This document shows positions 61,219 to 64,000 of a stretch of 64,000 nt of DNA, piece by piece. The stretch's first letter is position 1; each line of letters opens with the position of its first letter. Both the position numbers and the translations under genes were made by a program. This DNA comes from Shinisaurus crocodilurus (Eukaryota; Chordata; Lepidosauria; Squamata; Shinisauridae): the NCBI GenBank assembly GCA_021292165.1, contig CM037879.1, positions 285,856,272 to 285,920,271 of the forward strand. Reading direction: 5' to 3'. Under the pieces are notes generated by a model. The model saw only the letters and a program-made list of their open reading frames with translations. It did no database searches and was not told the origin of the DNA.

Positions 61219-61660
61219 AACCTGAATGACTGGAAACAAAGCCCTATGAGGACAGACTGAAGCAACTGGGCATGTTTAGCCTCCAGAAGAGAAGACTGAC
61301 AGGAGATATGATAGCACTCTTCAAGGACTTGAAAGGTTGTCACACAGAGGAGGGCCAGGATCTCTTCTCAACCATACTCAAGTGCAGGAGGACACGGAAT
61401 AATGGGCTCAAGTTGCAGGAAACCAGATTCCGCCTGGACATCAGGAAAAACTTCCTGACTGCTAGAGCAGTATGACAATGGAACCAATGACCTAGGGAGG
61501 TTGTGGGCTCTCCCACACTGGAGGTATTCAAGATGCGGCTGGACAGCCATCTGTCAGGGATGCTTGAGCTTGGATTCCTGCATTGAGCAGAGGAGGGCTG
61601 GACTCAATGGCCTTATAGGCCCCTCCCAACTCTACTGTTCTATGATTCTATGATCTATTA
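61219..61660 (+). mobile_element. CR1 3' end with ORF2 C-terminus
   Basis: Translation gives MFSLQKRRLTGDMIALFKDL and KGCHTEEGQDLFSTI, then LKLQETRFRLDIRKNFLTAR with a shift near the triplet AGG repeat at 61388. It stops at 61475 and ends in the TTCTATGATTCTATGATC tail. It diverges clearly from the young copy, so it belongs to an older wave. Confidence 0.8.
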
Positions 61661-61732
61661 TCCTATGATCTGCCTCCCCACCGGTTTTCAGGACCCTGGT
61701 CTTTGGCACCAAGGTCCAGTGCTAGCTGTACC

Positions 61733-61733
<1 letters not shown>

Positions 61734-61767
<34 letters not shown>
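61734..61767. repeat. (TG)n microsatellite
   Basis: About seventeen TG units. Confidence 0.9.
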
Positions 61768-61770
<3 letters not shown>

Positions 61771-61904
61771 AACAGCCTGGAAGTTATGCTTGAATCTCCT
61801 AGGACCAGGGGGCAAGGCAGTCAGAGACATTTCCCTACATTTTTTCTCTCTCTGCACATGCTTAAAAGCTGTCTTTATCATTATTATAGTTATTATTTTT
61901 CATT

Positions 61905-61942
61905 CTAGGCCCCTTCCAACTATACTGTTCTATGATCCTATG
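61905..61942 (+). mobile_element. CR1 tail scrap
   Basis: GGCCCCTTCCAACTATACTG then TTCTATGATCCTATGA: about 38 bases. Confidence 0.6.
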
Positions 61943-61944
61943 AA

Positions 61945-62650
61945 TGCAACGTCGCCTAGACTAGGTCAAAGTATAATACTCGATTCAATGGACCACTCCA
62001 GCTCACCATTAGATTACAGTGGGGGGGGGGGGAGATCAAGCCAGCTGTGATGACATGTGCTTTCCCTTCCAGAAGGCAAGCCCTGCATCTGTTTAAGAGG
62101 GAAAGTACACAGAGCTGTATCTTAAACCTCCTCCTATGCAGAGATGGCTTACTCATGCATGTGGCATTGATTTCTCATAAGCTGAAACAAGCATGCAGAA
62201 GACTTTCAACAAGTCACCAACGGACTGAATCACTAAACCAGTTGAAATGATTTAACAGCTCTCTTCCTCCCGAGGATATGTTTTCCCCACCCACTCACTC
62301 TCTCACTGCAATAAGAAACAGAAGAGCCAGAATTACACATATATGACACATTGGCACACGCACATTTTCTGGCCTTTTAAAGGGCCCATCTAAGGTTTTT
62401 GTTTTGTTTTGTCTTTTAAGAAAAGAAAAAGGTTTCATCTTCAGTATAGATGCAAAGGTCGGGGGGTGGGGTGGGGGACCCAAACAAATTGGAGAAACAT
62501 TCCCCCCCCTTTTCCAGGGATTAATAGAAAATTTGGGGGGAAATGGGTTTTCCCCACACGTTTCTGGGTCCCGCCCCCCCGGCAAACCTTCACATATCTA
62601 AACTTCAGTCAGAAACATGCTCACAAGCAATCTAGCAGTAAAGCACTTAG
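61945..62650. other. unassigned stretch, no gene recognised
   Basis: G run at 62021-62031 and a G/C-rich segment at 62460-62585 that creates frames on both strands. No domain. Confidence 0.35.
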
Positions 62651-62718
62651 GGCAGTGTTCTCCAACCTTGGGTCCCCAGATGTTTTTGGCCTACAACTCC
62701 AAGCATGCGCCAGCAAGC
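62651..62718. mobile_element. MITE-B, left half
   Basis: GGGCAGTGTTCTCCAACCTT, GGGTCCCCAGATGTTTTTGG and CTACAACTCCAAGCATGCGC equal the left arm of the copy at 36690. It breaks off before the right arm, and a SINE-5S follows. Confidence 0.65.
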
Positions 62719-62727
62719 TACACACAG

Positions 62728-62892
62728 GCCTGTGGCTTACTCTGGCTCAGCTTGTCTGAGCATGGAAAGCTAAGCAGGGTCAAGTCTGGTTATTACTTGG
62801 ATGGGAGACCCCTCCTCTAGTTTCCTGCATTGAGCAGGGGGTTGGACTCGATAGCCTTGTAGGCTCCTTCCAATTCTATGATCTATGAAATC
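62728..62892 (+). mobile_element. SINE-5S
   Basis: CAGGCCTGTGGCTTACTCTG, GCTCAGCTTGTCTGAGCATG, GAAAGCTAAGCAGGGTCAAG, ATTACTTGGATGGGAGACCC, then CCTGCATTGAGCAGGGGGTT, GGACTCGATAGCCTTGTAGG and CTATGATCTATGAAATCTAT. The most complete copy, including ~30 bases upstream of the 5S core. Confidence 0.85.
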
Positions 62893-62894
62893 TA

Positions 62895-63540
62895 TGACTT
62901 AGGGTTATGCCAGAGGTGGCATTTTAAGGGCATGCAGCAGGTTTCCCACAATGGGAATTACCACATCATGGCTTTTGGGTTTTTTCTTATGCACCAACAT
63001 GGCTACCTTCTACTTTTGTAACTTTTTGCCCTGTGTCAGAGGCATAGGTCCAATTTAGAACTGAGACCGGGTAAACAAGGACTTGCGTGCATGGCACTAC
63101 ACGCACCTGACATCTTGTTTAAACTGGATTGGCCTGTTTGTGCATGCACTCTTAGCATGCCAGGGATTTGTACCACAGATAGGCACTGCACTAGCCTGCT
63201 AACTCTGCATGCATGGCAGCAGCTCAGGGGCCAGCGTAAACAAAGATCCCTCTCCCAGGGAACTAAAAACCCAGGCAAGCACATATGGAAGAATGTAGCC
63301 TTTCAAATAGCCTGGTCCTATATTATGTATTCTGTTTCCAGTCCACCCATTTTCCAGTTATTTTGTTCTTGCAAGGGGAAAACGAATTAAAAGGGGGCAT
63401 TAAATCTATTGAATTTGGTCCGGTCTAAGTTATTTAAAGTTTGGTCCCATTGAAAACAGTGGGGCAAGGTAGTATTGTTAAATTAAGTCCCGTTGCTGTC
63501 GGTAAGAACAAAGTGCAACTAACTTTACGGTGCAAGCCTA
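62895..63540. other. unassigned stretch, no gene recognised
   Basis: No repeat is named. GGTGCAAGCCTATG at 63531-63544 may be a MITE-C end cut by the next element. Confidence 0.35.
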
Positions 63541-63544
63541 TGTA

Positions 63545-63838
63545 CAGTGCCTTGCAGAAGTATTCACCCCCCTTTGACTTTTCCACATTTTGTTGTGTTA
63601 CAACCTGGAATTGAAATGGATTTAATTGTCATTGTTACCACTTGATGTACACAAGACACTCAGCACTGTGAAGGTGCAAAATACTGTTATCGTGGCGCAG
63701 AAGTTAAGTAAACAAAAACAAACTGGCACTTGTTGGCTGCGTAAGTATTCATCCCCCTGAGTCAATACTTGGTAGAAGCACCTTTGGCAGCAATTACAGC
63801 TGTGAATTGTTTTTGTTTACTTAACTTCCGCAGAACAA
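63545..63838 (+). mobile_element. Tc1-like transposon, left-end fragment
   Basis: TA at 63543-63544, then CAGTGCCTTGCAGAAGTATT and CACATTTTGTTGTGTTACAA, the terminal text of a Tc1-like family common in fish and seen in some reptiles. Further in, GTCAATACTTGGTAGAAGCA and CCTTTGGCAGCAATTACAGC match the part that normally leads to the transposase region. GCAGAAGTTAAGTAAACAAA (63699 on) and its inverse TTTGTTTACTTAACTTCCGC (63812-63831) form a hairpin. No transposase frame remains. Confidence 0.65.
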
Positions 63839-64000
63839 TTTGTGGCAGAACAAAAGAATTTGTGGCAGAACAAAAAATAAATGAAAGCAACAAGCAGGAA
63901 AAGTAATTAAACAAAGAGACGGGTAAACCATTCCTGCTCCATCCAACTAGCTTGTTTTCCTTACCTGACCAAGGGGGGAAACAGTGGTTATATGGACAGA
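63839..64000. other. short duplicated phrase, otherwise unassigned
   Basis: AATTTGTGGCAGAACAAAAG (63837) and AATTTGTGGCAGAACAAAAA (63857) are a 20-base tandem repeat at the edge of the Tc1-like fragment. Confidence 0.7.

Overview
This 64-kb window looks like non-coding nuclear DNA (intergenic or intronic) from a squamate reptile, a lizard or snake. The evidence is the repeat mix: CR1 LINEs from very young to very old, L2-type 3' tails (GGGCGGTATA...AATAAATAAATA), an L1 fragment, an RTE-like LINE, tRNA-derived and MIR/CORE-like SINEs, 5S-rRNA-headed SINEs ending in a CR1 tail, many short palindromic DNA transposons, a Tc1-like fragment, and frequent (TG)n, (TA)n and AATA repeats. I recognise no host protein-coding gene, functional rRNA, tRNA gene, operon or CRISPR array. 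Almost every long reading frame lies in a transposable element or a low-complexity tract. No bacterial-style regulation applies.

Family labels used below are mine. SINE-T has a tRNA-Ala-like head and a body ending AAGGCAGCTTCCTATGTT. SINE-M is MIR/CORE-like. SINE-5S has a 5S rRNA-derived head and a CR1 3' tail. MITE-A and MITE-B are palindromic elements of about 130 bp with hAT-type 8-bp target duplications. MITE-H is Harbinger-like with a TTA target. MITE-C has GCAATCCTATGCA-type ends. MITE-D has CAGT ends at a TA target (Tc1/mariner type).

Layout. 1-5 kb: L2 tail, an old CR1, palindromic MITEs and SINEs. 5-14 kb: hammerhead-like retroelement ends (5.4 and 12.2 kb), SINEs, an L1 relic and largely unassigned DNA. 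14.3-18.7 kb: a SINE with a nested MITE, a 1.9-kb RTE-like LINE with one visible frameshift, an L1 copy with a 15-bp target duplication, and a SINE-5S. 20-27 kb: Harbinger-like MITE, a 5S/tRNA tandem, a CR1 end and a nest of two palindromes. 27-33 kb: MITEs, a 434-bp hAT element with a perfect 8-bp duplication, and a CR1 broken by two L2-type inserts. 36-48 kb: the densest nesting of SINEs and MITEs. 49-51 kb: a probable LTR and simple repeats. 51.7-56.5 kb: an almost complete CR1 on the minus strand, with open ORF1 and ORF2 and tandem ~300-bp units in its 5' UTR. 57-64 kb: mixed repeats, ending in a Tc1-like transposon fragment.

How the parts interact: the CR1 reverse transcriptase probably also mobilised the SINE-5S copies, because they share the CR1 3' tail. 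The short palindromes would have needed hAT, Harbinger or mariner transposases supplied from elsewhere. The most notable observations are the young CR1 with repeated 5' units, ZNF143-like motifs in opposed pairs inside two MITE families, the 5S/CR1 chimeric SINEs, and several clean target duplications that date nested insertions.
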